A DNA stretch of 64,000 nucleotides from Pararhizobium sp. GTDB taxonomy: Bacteria > Pseudomonadota > Alphaproteobacteria > Rhizobiales > Rhizobiaceae. The position numbers and the translations under genes are program-made. Each line of letters begins with the position of its first letter. Position 1 is the first letter of the stretch. Below the pieces are notes generated by a model. The model made no database searches. It was given only the letters and a program-made list of their open reading frames with translations, and had not been told where the DNA came from. Positions 22,532 to 31,290 of this stretch are shown here, one piece after another. The stretch is from positions 700,921 to 764,920 of the forward strand of contig JAURWE010000024.1 in NCBI GenBank assembly GCA_030655075.1. Reading direction: 5' to 3'.

Positions 22532-23731
22532 ATGATCGCCGACGACCACAACGCCTTCGCCGACCATGCGCCGCGCCTGAAAGCCGTCGTCGAGGGCGCA
22601 GCTACCGGACCGCTCCACAACCTCACCATCGCGGTAAAGGATATCTACCCGGTCGAAGGCTGGCGCATCGGCGCTGGAAACCCGTCCTATCTGGCCGAAT
22701 CAGTACTCGCCGCAGAGACATTTCCGCCGCTCAGAACGCTGCTCGCCGCCGGCGGCCGGATCATCGGCCTCACCCGCTGCGACGAGCTCTGTTTCTCGCT
22801 GACCGGCGTCAACCGCCACTACCCGATCCCCATCAATCCGGCAGCGCCGGACCGCATTCCCGGCGGCTCCTCGTCCGGCTCTGCCGTGGCTGTTGCCGCC
22901 GGTCTCGCCGATATCGCCATCGGCTCGGATACGGCCGGATCTGTTCGAGGCCCCGCCGCCTTCAACGGCCTGATCGGCCTGCGCACCACCCACGGCGCCA
23001 TCCCCATGACTGGTGCCTATCCGCTCGCCTCGTCGATGGACACGTTCGGCTGGTTCGCCGCCAGTCTCGACATTTATGAGCGCGTCGCTGCCTGCCTGCT
23101 GCCTGCCTCAGGCGAGCAACTATGCCGGCCCTTGCGCATAGCCGCGCTCGACGCCTGTCTTGACGGCAAGGCCGAGCGCTCGGAGTATGCCCGCATGACC
23201 GCCGTCATTGAGACGGCCCTCGGCACGGCGACCCCCGCAAGCCTGCCACTGGATCTCGCCGATGCCGTCACCTGCATGCGCGTGCTGCAGGCTGAGGAAG
23301 CCTGGTCGATGCATGGCGCATGGATCGAGGCAAAGGACCGCCATCTGGCCCCGGACATCCGCGCCCGTTTCGACTTCGGCCGCGACCTCGATCCCGCAGA
23401 GGTACAGCGCCAAGCCGGTATCCGCACCCGCTTCACCGCCGCCGTCATTGAATTGCTCGGCAATGACGGCTTCATCCTGATGCCGACGACGCCCGGGCCC
23501 GCGCCGCATCTGGCCGCCAGCGACGACGATCTCCAGACCTTCCGCCTCTCGGCCCTCAGGCTCCACTGTATTTCCAGCCTCACCGGTCTGCCACAAATCA
23601 CCCTGCCGCTCGGCAGCGTCGATGGCGCGCCCTTCGGCATCTCGCTTCTCGGGCCACGGGCCAGTGACCGGGCGCTGATCGCCCTTGCCACCCGCATTCT
23701 TTCCTCCGTTCCCAAAACTGCGAGCCTCTGA
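22532..23731 (+). CDS. Amidase (amidase signature family)
   Basis: 399 residues with the amidase signature Ser-cisSer-Lys triad: lysine in TIAVKDIYPVEG near residue 35 and the serines in GGSSSGSAVAVAAG, followed by IGSDTAGSVRGPAAF. It hydrolyses a carboxamide to acid and ammonia. The substrate cannot be predicted. It is shorter than GatA and lacks gat neighbours. A LysR regulator gene starts two bases after its stop, so both are transcribed together. Confidence 0.87.
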   Translation: MIADDHNAFADHAPRLKAVVEGAATGPLHNLTIAVKDIYPVEGWRIGAGNPSYLAESVLAAETFPPLRTLLAAGGRIIGLTRCDELCFSLTGVNRHYPIPINPAAPDRIPGGSSSGSAVAVAAGLADIAIGSDTAGSVRGPAAFNGLIGLRTTHGAIPMTGAYPLASSMDTFGWFAASLDIYERVAACLLPASGEQLCRPLRIAALDACLDGKAERSEYARMTAVIETALGTATPASLPLDLADAVTCMRVLQAEEAWSMHGAWIEAKDRHLAPDIRARFDFGRDLDPAEVQRQAGIRTRFTAAVIELLGNDGFILMPTTPGPAPHLAASDDDLQTFRLSALRLHCISSLTGLPQITLPLGSVDGAPFGISLLGPRASDRALIALATRILSSVPKTASL

Positions 23732-23733
23732 CC

Positions 23734-24630
23734 ATGGACACACTCACCCGCATCCGCGCTTTCATCGACGTGGTCGATGCCGAGGGCTTTTCCGCCGCCG
23801 GCCGCAAGGTCGGCCGCTCCAAGGCGCTGCTGTCGAAATATGTCCGCGAGCTCGAGGACGAGCTAGGCGCACTGCTGCTCAACCGTACGACCCGGCAGTT
23901 CTCGCTGACCGAGGCCGGCCACACCTACTACCGCACTGCGGTCGAGATCCTGAAAGAGATCGACAACCTCGCCGATCTCGTCCGTTCCAACAATTCCGGC
24001 CTGAAGGGCAAGCTGCGCATCACCGCGCCGCGCACCTTCATCGATGCCGATATCGGCCAGTCGCTGATCGATTTCGGCAAGGAGCATCCCGAACTGTCGC
24101 TGGAAATCGTCGGCGAGGACCGCTTCATCGATCTGGTCGAGGAAGGCTACGACCTGGCCATCCGTATCACCAAGCTCGAGGATTCGACGCTCATTGCCCG
24201 CAAGCTCGATGATTTTCAGGTGCTGATGTGCGTCTCGCAGGCGTTTCTTGATGCCAACGGCCCGATCAACCATCCTTCCGACCTGACGCGCCTGCCCTGT
24301 GTCATCGACACCAACGGCCGCTCCTATTCGAGCTGGCGGTTCGTGGAAAAGGACGGCACCGGCTTCAGCGTGCCGGTCGGCGGCCCCATTGAGGTCAACA
24401 GCCCACTGGCCGCCGTCCGCGCTGCAGCCTCCGGCATCGGCGTCGCCGGCATTCCGGAGTTCATTGCGAGGCCGCGCATCGCCGCTGGCGATATCGTCAC
24501 AGTGCTCGACGACTACCTACCGCAGGACCGCGGCATCTATGCGATCTATCCGCACCGGCGCTACCTGCCGGCCAAGGTCCGCGCCATGGTCGACTTCATG
24601 CATCAGTGGTTCCGCAACCAGAAAACCTGA
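23734..24630 (+). CDS. LysR family transcriptional regulator
   Basis: 298 residues. The N-terminal winged helix (LTRIRAFIDVVDAEGFSAAG, then KALLSKYVRELEDELGALLL) is followed by a LysR substrate-binding domain (about 90-295) of the type seen in the PA2206/DsdC-like group that repress or activate nearby genes. It lies two bases downstream of the amidase gene on the same strand, not divergent as is usual for LysR, so it may regulate the amidase operon itself. Confidence 0.9.
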   Translation: MDTLTRIRAFIDVVDAEGFSAAGRKVGRSKALLSKYVRELEDELGALLLNRTTRQFSLTEAGHTYYRTAVEILKEIDNLADLVRSNNSGLKGKLRITAPRTFIDADIGQSLIDFGKEHPELSLEIVGEDRFIDLVEEGYDLAIRITKLEDSTLIARKLDDFQVLMCVSQAFLDANGPINHPSDLTRLPCVIDTNGRSYSSWRFVEKDGTGFSVPVGGPIEVNSPLAAVRAAASGIGVAGIPEFIARPRIAAGDIVTVLDDYLPQDRGIYAIYPHRRYLPAKVRAMVDFMHQWFRNQKT

Positions 24631-24737
24631 ACCCCCCGCCGCGCTGGCTGTCCCAATTCCGTCCCATTTCGGGTACAGTTGATTCTTCGCATTTGCGAGA
24701 CAATTTTCCGGCAGGACGGCACAAGGCAGGCGCAGCG

Positions 24738-25382
24738 ATGATGAAGACCCGATTGTCCGCGCTTGCGATCCTGGCCGCACTGGCGCCGCTCCCGGCGCTC
24801 GCCCATCCGCACATCTTTGCCGAAGCCCGCCTCGAAGTCGTTGCCGATGACACCGGCGCGATTACCGAACTGCGCAATGTCTGGCGCTTCGACGAGCTGT
24901 TTTCCTCCAGCGTCATGCTCGATTTCGACAAGAACAGCGACCTGAAGCTCGATCCGGACGAACTGGCCGAAGTCGGCAAGACCGTGCTGGAATCGCTGGC
25001 CGAGTACAATTATTACACGACCATCACCGAGGACGGCAAAGACATCAAGGTCGGCAAGCCCGATGTCATCCATGCCGATTTCAAGGATGGCCAGCTCCTG
25101 ATGTTTTTTGCCGTCAAGCCGGCCGAGGCCATGCCGCTCAAGGGCAAGATGACCTTCGGCGTCTATGACCCGTCGATGTACACCGCCATGGACTTTGCCG
25201 CCGACACCGACATGGTGACCATTGGCGACAAGTTTTCCGTCTGCAAGCAGCAGGTCGTGCGGCCCGATCCCGACGAGGTTCTGGCCCAGAACCAGAGCAG
25301 CCTGACCGACGCCTTCTTCAACGATCCGACAGGAACCGACATGTCGAAAATGTTTGCAACGAGGCTTGAAGTCACGTGCTGA
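24738..25382 (+). CDS. DUF1007 family periplasmic protein (metal export partner)
   Basis: 214 residues with a signal peptide (MMKTRLSALAILAALAPLPA) and a mature N-terminus ALAHPHIF, whose histidines may bind metal. The rest is a beta-rich DUF1007 domain with DFDKNSDLKLDPDELAE, which resembles an EF-hand loop. DUF1007 genes regularly precede NicO/RcnA-type nickel/cobalt exporters, as here, where the stop overlaps the next start. It probably passes metal ions in the periplasm. That role is inferred from context. Confidence 0.83.
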   Translation: MMKTRLSALAILAALAPLPALAHPHIFAEARLEVVADDTGAITELRNVWRFDELFSSSVMLDFDKNSDLKLDPDELAEVGKTVLESLAEYNYYTTITEDGKDIKVGKPDVIHADFKDGQLLMFFAVKPAEAMPLKGKMTFGVYDPSMYTAMDFAADTDMVTIGDKFSVCKQQVVRPDPDEVLAQNQSSLTDAFFNDPTGTDMSKMFATRLEVTC

Positions 25383-26425
25383 AGGCCCGCCGGACCCTGA
25401 CTGCTGCCATGACGCTGTTCGCTGCCGCTCTTCTCGGCGCCGGTCTTGCCCATGCGCAATCGTCGCTCGGCATCGGCTCGGCCGAACCGTCCTTCCGCAC
25501 CACCGGTCTCTTCGGCGGTTTCTTTGCCTGGGTGAATGCCGAGCAGCAGGGTTTTTACCGCCTGCTCACAGGCGCGCTGAAGGGCATGAAGGAAAACCCC
25601 TGGCAGCTCTCCTCGCTGGTCGGCCTGTCCTTTGCCTATGGCGTGCTGCACGCCGCCGGGCCCGGTCACGGCAAGGCGGTGATCTCCTCCTACATGATCG
25701 CCAACGAGGTTGAGCTGAAGCGTGGCGTCGTGCTCTCTTTCCTCTCCTCGATCCTGCAGGGCGTGGTCGCCATTCTTCTCGTCGGCGCCGCCTATCTGGT
25801 GCTACGCGGCACGACGATTTCGATGACGCAGGCAACCCAGGCGCTGGAAATCGCCAGCTACGGGCTGATTGCCGCCTTCGGCGCCTGGCTGCTGTTTCGC
25901 AAACTGCGCGGCATCTTTTCCACGCGCGACCTTGCCATTGCGCCGATGCAGCTCGCCCTTGCCGGCCACGGGCATGACGACCATCAAGACCATGCGCATC
26001 ACAACCACGTCCATCACGACCACAGCCATCACCACGCAGACGGCACGGTCTGCGACACGTGCGGCCACGCCCATGCCCCGGATCCGTCCATGCTGAAGGG
26101 CGACAGCTTTGCGCTGCGGGAAGCCTGGTCGGCGATCATCGCCGTCGGTCTGCGGCCCTGCTCAGGCGCCCTGATCGTTCTCACCTTCGCGCTGCTGAAC
26201 GGCCTGTATTTGGGTGGTATTCTCTCGGTGTTTGCCATGTCGATCGGCACGGCCATCACCGTCTCGATCCTCGCCACGCTCGCCGTCACGGCCAAGGGTC
26301 TGGCGCTCCGCTATGCAGGCAGCGGCGCCTCGGCCATTCGCATCACCAATGGCATCGAAATTCTGGGCGCCCTGATGGTGCTGGTGCTGGGCCTCGCCCT
26401 GTTGGGCGCAGCATTGCAGGCTTGA
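25376..26425 (+). CDS. Nickel/cobalt efflux protein (NicO/RcnA family)
   Basis: 349 residues with an N-terminal signal or membrane segment, about six further hydrophobic segments, the family motif HAAGPGHGKAVISSY near residue 88 and SGALIVLTFALL near 263. Between them lies a histidine-rich cytosolic loop at about 200-232 (HDDHQDHAHHNHVHHDHSHH). It is expected to export Ni2+ or Co2+ across the inner membrane. The GTG at 25376 overlaps the end of the DUF1007 gene. Zinc is also possible given the histidine run. Confidence 0.87.
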   Translation: MLKARRTLTAAMTLFAAALLGAGLAHAQSSLGIGSAEPSFRTTGLFGGFFAWVNAEQQGFYRLLTGALKGMKENPWQLSSLVGLSFAYGVLHAAGPGHGKAVISSYMIANEVELKRGVVLSFLSSILQGVVAILLVGAAYLVLRGTTISMTQATQALEIASYGLIAAFGAWLLFRKLRGIFSTRDLAIAPMQLALAGHGHDDHQDHAHHNHVHHDHSHHHADGTVCDTCGHAHAPDPSMLKGDSFALREAWSAIIAVGLRPCSGALIVLTFALLNGLYLGGILSVFAMSIGTAITVSILATLAVTAKGLALRYAGSGASAIRITNGIEILGALMVLVLGLALLGAALQA

Positions 26426-26435
26426 GGCTGAAAGC

Positions 26436-26654
26436 TCAGAGACCCTTGCGGCGCTGGTAGCGCGCCCTGAGCCAGAAGATCAGGAAGAAGCCGAGCACGA
26501 AGGCGGTGCCGACAGCCGCCGCCAGCCAGGGCGAGATATTGCCCAGCGAAATCATGATATCAGGCAGGAAATAGAAACCGGTGCCGACGACGGCGAGGAT
26601 GATCGCTGCCGCGATGGCAGGCGACAGCGGCTTCTTTTCCGAAAGTGTCATCAT
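26436..26654 (-). CDS. Small two-helix membrane protein of unknown function
   Basis: A 72-residue protein with two hydrophobic segments (AIAAAIILAVVGTGFYFLP and LAAAVGTAFVLGFFLIFWL) and a basic C-terminus (RARYQRRKGL). The start at 26654 follows AAAGGA. The next in-frame ATG (26651) is equally possible. It begins eight bases after the stop of a GNAT gene and is likely cotranscribed with it. I do not recognise a family. Confidence 0.65.
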   Translation of the reverse strand: MMTLSEKKPLSPAIAAAIILAVVGTGFYFLPDIMISLGNISPWLAAAVGTAFVLGFFLIFWLRARYQRRKGL

Positions 26655-26661
26655 CGGTCCT

Positions 26662-27339
26662 TTACGCCAGATCCTGGCGGATATCTTCCAGACGCCGCTT
26701 CTGCGCGCCATCGGCATCAAAATTATCAGGGTCCAGCCATGCCTCGAAGGCCTTCGCCAGCAACGGCCATTCGCCGTCGATCATCGAATACCACGCCGTA
26801 TCGCGATTGCCACCCTTCGACAGCATGTGCTGGCGGAAAACGCCCTCGAAGCTGAAGCCGAGACGCGTCGCCGTCTTGCGGCTCGGCGCATTGCGGTCGT
26901 CGCACTTCCATTCGTAGCGGCGATAGCCGAGATCCTCGAACACATGTTTGGCCATCAGGTAGTGCACTTCGGTCGACAGCGGCGAACGCGCCATGTCGAA
27001 GGAATGGGCCACGCCGCCAACCTCGACCACGCCATTGGCCGGATCTGCCCGCATGTAATTGGCCATGCCGACGATCTTTCCGCCTGCTTTCTCGATAAAC
27101 ACTTCGGTGACCCAGCCGGACGTCTTCACCGATGTCAGCCAGGCATCGAAATCCTCGATGCCGCGAAAATCATTCTGGGCGAAATACTGAAGGCGCGGAT
27201 TGATGTCGAGGCCGCCGAACGCGTCCCACAGCGCCTGCAGGTGCGCCGCCCGGTCATAGGGCACGATCTGCACGGTGCGGCCTTCGAGCGTCACAGGCGC
27301 CGGCGCAGGCCGCGCCGTCCAGTTCGATAGATCACCCAT
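26662..27339 (-). CDS. GNAT family N-acetyltransferase (RimJ/RimL type)
   Basis: 225 residues resembling RimJ/RimL protein acetyltransferases: GMANYMRADPANGVVEVGGV as the core strand, YEWKCDDRNAPSRKTATRLG as the acetyl-CoA contact region, and FSFEGVFRQHMLSKG after it. It acetylates an N-terminus or small amine, the target being unknown. Followed by a small membrane protein gene on the same strand. Confidence 0.87.
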   Translation of the reverse strand: MGDLSNWTARPAPAPVTLEGRTVQIVPYDRAAHLQALWDAFGGLDINPRLQYFAQNDFRGIEDFDAWLTSVKTSGWVTEVFIEKAGGKIVGMANYMRADPANGVVEVGGVAHSFDMARSPLSTEVHYLMAKHVFEDLGYRRYEWKCDDRNAPSRKTATRLGFSFEGVFRQHMLSKGGNRDTAWYSMIDGEWPLLAKAFEAWLDPDNFDADGAQKRRLEDIRQDLA

Positions 27340-27449
27340 GAAAATCTCCCCGATATCAGCGCGTTATGCCCGGCTCATGCGGCCGGGCACCTGTCCAACG
27401 CTTATACCGAGGCCGGAAGGCTCACAAATTCATATTGATGATGGATCGA

Positions 27450-28226
27450 TCACCAGGGCGACTTGTAGGGCTTTTCCGCCGCCACACCGGCATCCACGGG
27501 AGCGGCATCGATGGTTACCGGAACCTTGGCAGCAGAAACGGTAGCCTCGATATGATCGACCAGCGCTTCGGCAAGATTGAGACGCCCGGCCAGAAGATCG
27601 AGATAGCCCCGCTCGGCCCGGCTGTCCGGCTCGATCGTCAGCCGTGAGGCGGTGTAGAGCTCGACACGCTGTTCTTCGGTCTTGGCGGCAGCGACAATGC
27701 TGTCGATATCGACCGGGTTGGCCAGTTCGCTCTCGATGAAGGCGGCCGCATCGGCAGACATGCCGGAAACCTTGAGCTTGTCGAGAATATGGGCCCGTTC
27801 CTGCTCGTCGATATGGCCATCGGCGCGCGACGCGGCGATCATCGCGCGCACCAAAGTAAGGGCGAAATCATCGTCGATTTGAGACGGATCGGCGCTGAAG
27901 CCGGAATCGGCCGGCGGCGGCAGCAGGACCGGGTCGGCCTGCGTCTGCGCCGTGGCCGGATCGGCCGGTGCGTTGCCTGCCTGATAGTTCTTGTAGGCCT
28001 GGTAGCCAAGGCCGGCGATGGCGGCGAGACCGCCGAGCTTCAACGCCGAGCCTGCAACCTGGCGGCCGGTACCGGTGCCTAGAAGCACGGCGGCAATGGC
28101 GCCTGCGGCCAGCGGATTGTCCTTGGCGAGCTGCGTAACCTGACCAGCCTTGTCGCGGACCGTTCCGCCCACACCGGGCACCTGCGATCCTAAGAACTGT
28201 TCCAGCAATTTCTTCGCGTCGAACAT
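27450..28226 (-). CDS. DUF533/TerB-like tellurite-resistance domain protein
   Basis: 258 residues. The N-terminus (MFDAKKLLEQFLG) is followed by a glycine/alanine-rich membrane-type stretch (about 38-80) and a C-terminal helical TerB-like domain (about 110-230, with AMIAASRADGHIDEQER, the acidic metal-binding helix). DUF533 proteins are inner-membrane associated and poorly understood. A role in metal or envelope stress is a guess. Single gene. Confidence 0.8.
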   Translation of the reverse strand: MFDAKKLLEQFLGSQVPGVGGTVRDKAGQVTQLAKDNPLAAGAIAAVLLGTGTGRQVAGSALKLGGLAAIAGLGYQAYKNYQAGNAPADPATAQTQADPVLLPPPADSGFSADPSQIDDDFALTLVRAMIAASRADGHIDEQERAHILDKLKVSGMSADAAAFIESELANPVDIDSIVAAAKTEEQRVELYTASRLTIEPDSRAERGYLDLLAGRLNLAEALVDHIEATVSAAKVPVTIDAAPVDAGVAAEKPYKSPW

Positions 28227-28293
28227 CGGCTATCCTCCGTTGGGTCAAGATGTCTGCGGAAAGATAGGCATGCACCGGGAGAATTACAAACGC

Positions 28294-28327
28294 ACGACAG
28301 CCGCATCCTTTCGAATGCGGCTGTCGT
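28294..28327 (-). terminator. Strong hairpin downstream of eda
   Basis: ACGACAGCCGCAT (28294-28306) and ATGCGGCTGTCGT (28315-28327) form a 13-base-pair stem with an 8-base loop, 16 bases past the eda stop. The T tract on the minus strand is weak, so it may be a terminator of imperfect type or an mRNA 3'-end stabiliser. Confidence 0.6.
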
Positions 28328-28342
28328 TGATGTCGGGTTTGA

Positions 28343-28981
28343 TCAGGCCTTCAGCGCAAAGGCTTCGGCGGCGAGCTTGGTGATGCCGGCCCAGTCGCCC
28401 TTGGCAACCAGATCCTTCGGCGCAACCCAGGAGCCGCCGACGCAGACGACGTTCGGCAGCGACAGGTATTCGCCGGCATTTTTCAGCGAAATGCCGCCGG
28501 TCGGGCAGAAGAACGTGCCCGCAAGCGGCGATGAGAGCGACTTCAAATAAGCCGAACCACCAGCCTGTTCGGCCGGGAAGAACTTCATCACCGTGTAGCC
28601 TTCTTCGCGCAGGCCCATGACTTCGCTGGCCGTGGCAGCACCCGGCAGCAGCGGAATTTCGGAATCGTCGGCCGCGTCGATCAGTTCCTGCGTCGTGCCG
28701 GGGCTGACGATGAACTGCGATCCGGCCTCGACGGCCGCCTGGTACTGGGCAGCATTGAGAATGGTGCCGGCACCGGTGACGGCGCCTTCGACCTCGTTGG
28801 CGACGGCGCGGATCGCCTCCAGAGCCGCCGTCGTGCGCAGCGTGATCTCGATCGCCTTCAGGCCGCCGGCAACCAGTGCCCGGGCGAGCGGCACGGCCGT
28901 CGCAAGATCATCGATGACCAGCACCGGAACAACAGGCTGAAGTCTCAGGATGGAAAGAAGCTTGTCGGACTTTTCGCTCAT
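28343..28981 (-). CDS. eda: 2-dehydro-3-deoxy-6-phosphogluconate (KDPG) aldolase
   Basis: A 212-residue class I aldolase. It carries PVVPVLVIDD, GLKAIEITLRT with the catalytic glutamate, and the Schiff-base lysine in VMKFFPAEQAGG followed by CPTGGI. It splits KDPG into pyruvate and glyceraldehyde-3-phosphate, the last step of the Entner-Doudoroff pathway, which rhizobia use for most sugars. The start at 28981 (MSEKSDKLL) is chosen since conservation begins there. No edd gene is adjacent. Confidence 0.92.
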   Translation of the reverse strand: MSEKSDKLLSILRLQPVVPVLVIDDLATAVPLARALVAGGLKAIEITLRTTAALEAIRAVANEVEGAVTGAGTILNAAQYQAAVEAGSQFIVSPGTTQELIDAADDSEIPLLPGAATASEVMGLREEGYTVMKFFPAEQAGGSAYLKSLSSPLAGTFFCPTGGISLKNAGEYLSLPNVVCVGGSWVAPKDLVAKGDWAGITKLAAEAFALKA

Positions 28982-29197
28982 GCCGGGCACCTTTTTTAAA
29001 CGATTGAATGGGGCTTTCGAATACCCCCGCTGGCCGCCAATGTCGAGCAAAAGCTGGGCGCTGGCGGTCGTTTTTCGACCTCACAAATGTGAATGAACCG
29101 CAAGGATACAGGCACTTGCGGCGATTGCACCGGGCGCCAGTGCCCTGTAGGTTAGAGAGGCTGCAGACAACATCCAAGAATTCGCGGCGGAGGGACG

Positions 29198-29707
29198 ATG
29201 GCCAAGGAAATCGAGCGGAAATTCCTCGTTGCCTCCGATGGCTGGCGCGCGGCGGCCGATGATGGCGCCACGCTGCGGCAGGCCTACATCGCCGCCATGG
29301 AGGACCGTTCCGTCCGGGTCCGTATCAAAAATGACAATAGCGCCCGCATGACCGTCAAGATCGGCAGAAACGCGCTGGTACGCGACGAATTCGAATATGA
29401 CATTCCGCTGCCCGATGCGGAGGAACTGTGCGCGCTCGCCATCGGCATCGTCATCCGCAAGACCCGCTACAGGGTCAGCCATGAAGGCTTCGTCTGGGAG
29501 GTCGATGTCTATGACGGCGCCTACAGCGGCCTTGTCGTCGCCGAGGTGGAAATGCGCAGCGCCGACGACGACCCCTCGCTGCCCGACTGGCTCGGCGTCG
29601 AGGTCACCGGCGATCACCGTTATTCCAACCAGTCGCTCGCCACTGAAGCGCTGGAAATCGAAGCCGGCGGCCTGCTGCGCATCAACAACGAGGGCGCCGG
29701 AATCTGA
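29198..29707 (+). CDS. CYTH domain protein
   Basis: 169 residues. The ExExK signature is near the start (KEIERKFLV), followed by the alternating charged strands of the triphosphate tunnel (VRVRIK, RMTVKIGR, then EVDVYDGAYSGLVVAEVEM). CYTH proteins hydrolyse triphosphates such as inorganic tripolyphosphate or thiamine triphosphate, and a few are adenylate cyclases. There is no CHAD domain. It is divergent from eda and 64 bases before trhO. Confidence 0.9.
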   Translation: MAKEIERKFLVASDGWRAAADDGATLRQAYIAAMEDRSVRVRIKNDNSARMTVKIGRNALVRDEFEYDIPLPDAEELCALAIGIVIRKTRYRVSHEGFVWEVDVYDGAYSGLVVAEVEMRSADDDPSLPDWLGVEVTGDHRYSNQSLATEALEIEAGGLLRINNEGAGI

Positions 29708-29771
29708 GGGTCTGGCACCGTGCCAGAAAGTCCTGTTGCGAAGGGCGCGCGGACACTATATTTCAGCCGCG

Positions 29772-30716
29772 ATGACGGACATGACCCAAAACCCGCGCCC
29801 GGAAACCACCGGCGCCTTTCTCGTGGCGGCGCTGTATCACTTCACGCCGTTTGCCCGGTTCGCGGATTTTCGCGCGCCGCTGCAGGATCTGTGCGACGAA
29901 AACGGCGTCAAGGGCACGCTGCTGATCGCCCATGAGGGCATCAACGGCACAATCGCCGGAACCGATGCCGGCATCCGCGCGGTGCTTGCCTTCCTGCGCG
30001 CCCAGCCGGAGTTTTCAGGCATCGAGCACAAGGAAAGCCGGGCCTCGGCCATGCCGTTCCTGCGCATGAAGGTGCGGCTCAAAAAAGAGATCGTCACCAT
30101 GGGCGTCGAGACCATCGACCCGCTCAAATCCGTCGGCACCTATGTGGCTGCAAAAGACTGGAACGCACTGATCTCCGATCCGGACACGCTGGTCATCGAC
30201 ACCCGCAACGATTACGAGACCGCCATCGGCATGTTTCGTGGCGCGCTCGACCCCAACACCAAGACATTCCGCGATTTCCCCGAATGGGTGCGCCAGAACC
30301 CGGACCTGCACGCCAAGCCGAAGATCGCCATGTACTGCACCGGCGGCATCCGCTGCGAGAAGGCCACGGCCTTCATGAAGGAGCAGGGTTTCGACGAGGT
30401 CTACCACCTCAAGGGCGGCATCCTCAAATATCTGGAGGAAACCCCGGAAGAAGACAGCCTCTGGGATGGTGCCTGCTTCGTCTTCGACGACCGCGTCTCG
30501 GTCACCCATGGACTGAGGGAAGGCGAGCATGTTCTTTGCCATGCCTGCCGCCAGCCGCTGACGCCGGAAGACCTCGCCTCCCCCCATCACGAGGGCGGCG
30601 TCACCTGCGTCCATTGTTACGAAGCCCGCAGCGAAGAAGACAGGCTGCGCTACCGTCAGCGCCAGTTGCAGATCGACCTGGCAAAAAAACGCGGCCAGAA
30701 ACATCTCGGAAGCTGA
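29772..30716 (+). CDS. trhO: tRNA uridine-34 hydroxylase
   Basis: 314 residues of the TrhO/YceA type: an N-terminal acylphosphatase-like domain (LIAHEGINGTIAG), a rhodanese domain with the active cysteine in YCTGGIRCEKA, and a C-terminal cysteine-rich part (CHACRQPLT, CVHC). It makes 5-hydroxyuridine at position 34 of tRNAs using O2, feeding later wobble modifications. The start at 29772 is the ATG before TDMTQNPRP. The much longer frame overlaps the CYTH gene and is not coding. Confidence 0.93.
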   Translation: MTDMTQNPRPETTGAFLVAALYHFTPFARFADFRAPLQDLCDENGVKGTLLIAHEGINGTIAGTDAGIRAVLAFLRAQPEFSGIEHKESRASAMPFLRMKVRLKKEIVTMGVETIDPLKSVGTYVAAKDWNALISDPDTLVIDTRNDYETAIGMFRGALDPNTKTFRDFPEWVRQNPDLHAKPKIAMYCTGGIRCEKATAFMKEQGFDEVYHLKGGILKYLEETPEEDSLWDGACFVFDDRVSVTHGLREGEHVLCHACRQPLTPEDLASPHHEGGVTCVHCYEARSEEDRLRYRQRQLQIDLAKKRGQKHLGS

Positions 30717-30736
30717 TATCCCGGAGGTCTTGCAGC

Positions 30737-31267
30737 ATGGCGAAGCTCGTCTTTGGAATGAACCAGTCCCTCGACGGTTACATCGATCACGACCGCATAC
30801 CGTCAGGCCGTTCGATCTTTCGCCACTGGATAGAGCACGTGCGCGGTCTTGCAGGCAGCGTCTACGGCCGCCGCATGTACGAGATCATGCGCTACTGGGA
30901 CGATGATCTTCCCGACTGGACGGCAGAGCACCGCGAGTTTGCTTTGGCCTGGAGAAACCAGCCGAAATGGGTGGTGTCGCGCTCGCTGACCTCTGTTGGC
31001 CCCAACGCCACCCTTGTCCGGGACGACGTCGAGGGCGTGATCCGCGGTCTGAAGGGCCGGCTTGCCGGCGAGATTGCCATCTCCGGACCCGAGCTTGCTG
31101 GAAGCATCGCCGGTCTTGGCCTGATCGACGAGTATCGCCTCTATATCCACCCCATCGCGCTCGGCCATGGCAAGCCATTCTTTGCCGGGCCCGTCCCGGC
31201 GCTCCGCTTTCTGGCCAGCGATCAAATAAGCGAGGACGTGATCAGGCTGACCTATTGTCCGGCGTGA
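30737..31267 (+). CDS. Dihydrofolate reductase-family (RibD C-terminal) protein
   Basis: 176 residues with the RibD/DHFR-like fold: FGMNQSLDGYIDHD at the start, YGRRMYEIMRYW, EIAISGPELAGS (nucleotide-binding glycine region) and a C-terminal HPIALGHGKPFF. It is probably an NADPH-dependent reductase of unknown substrate. The start at 30737 has CCGGAGG upstream. It follows trhO by 20 bases and could share its transcript. Confidence 0.88.
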   Translation: MAKLVFGMNQSLDGYIDHDRIPSGRSIFRHWIEHVRGLAGSVYGRRMYEIMRYWDDDLPDWTAEHREFALAWRNQPKWVVSRSLTSVGPNATLVRDDVEGVIRGLKGRLAGEIAISGPELAGSIAGLGLIDEYRLYIHPIALGHGKPFFAGPVPALRFLASDQISEDVIRLTYCPA

Positions 31268-31290
31268 TCATTTGGCGCCGTCCGGGCAGG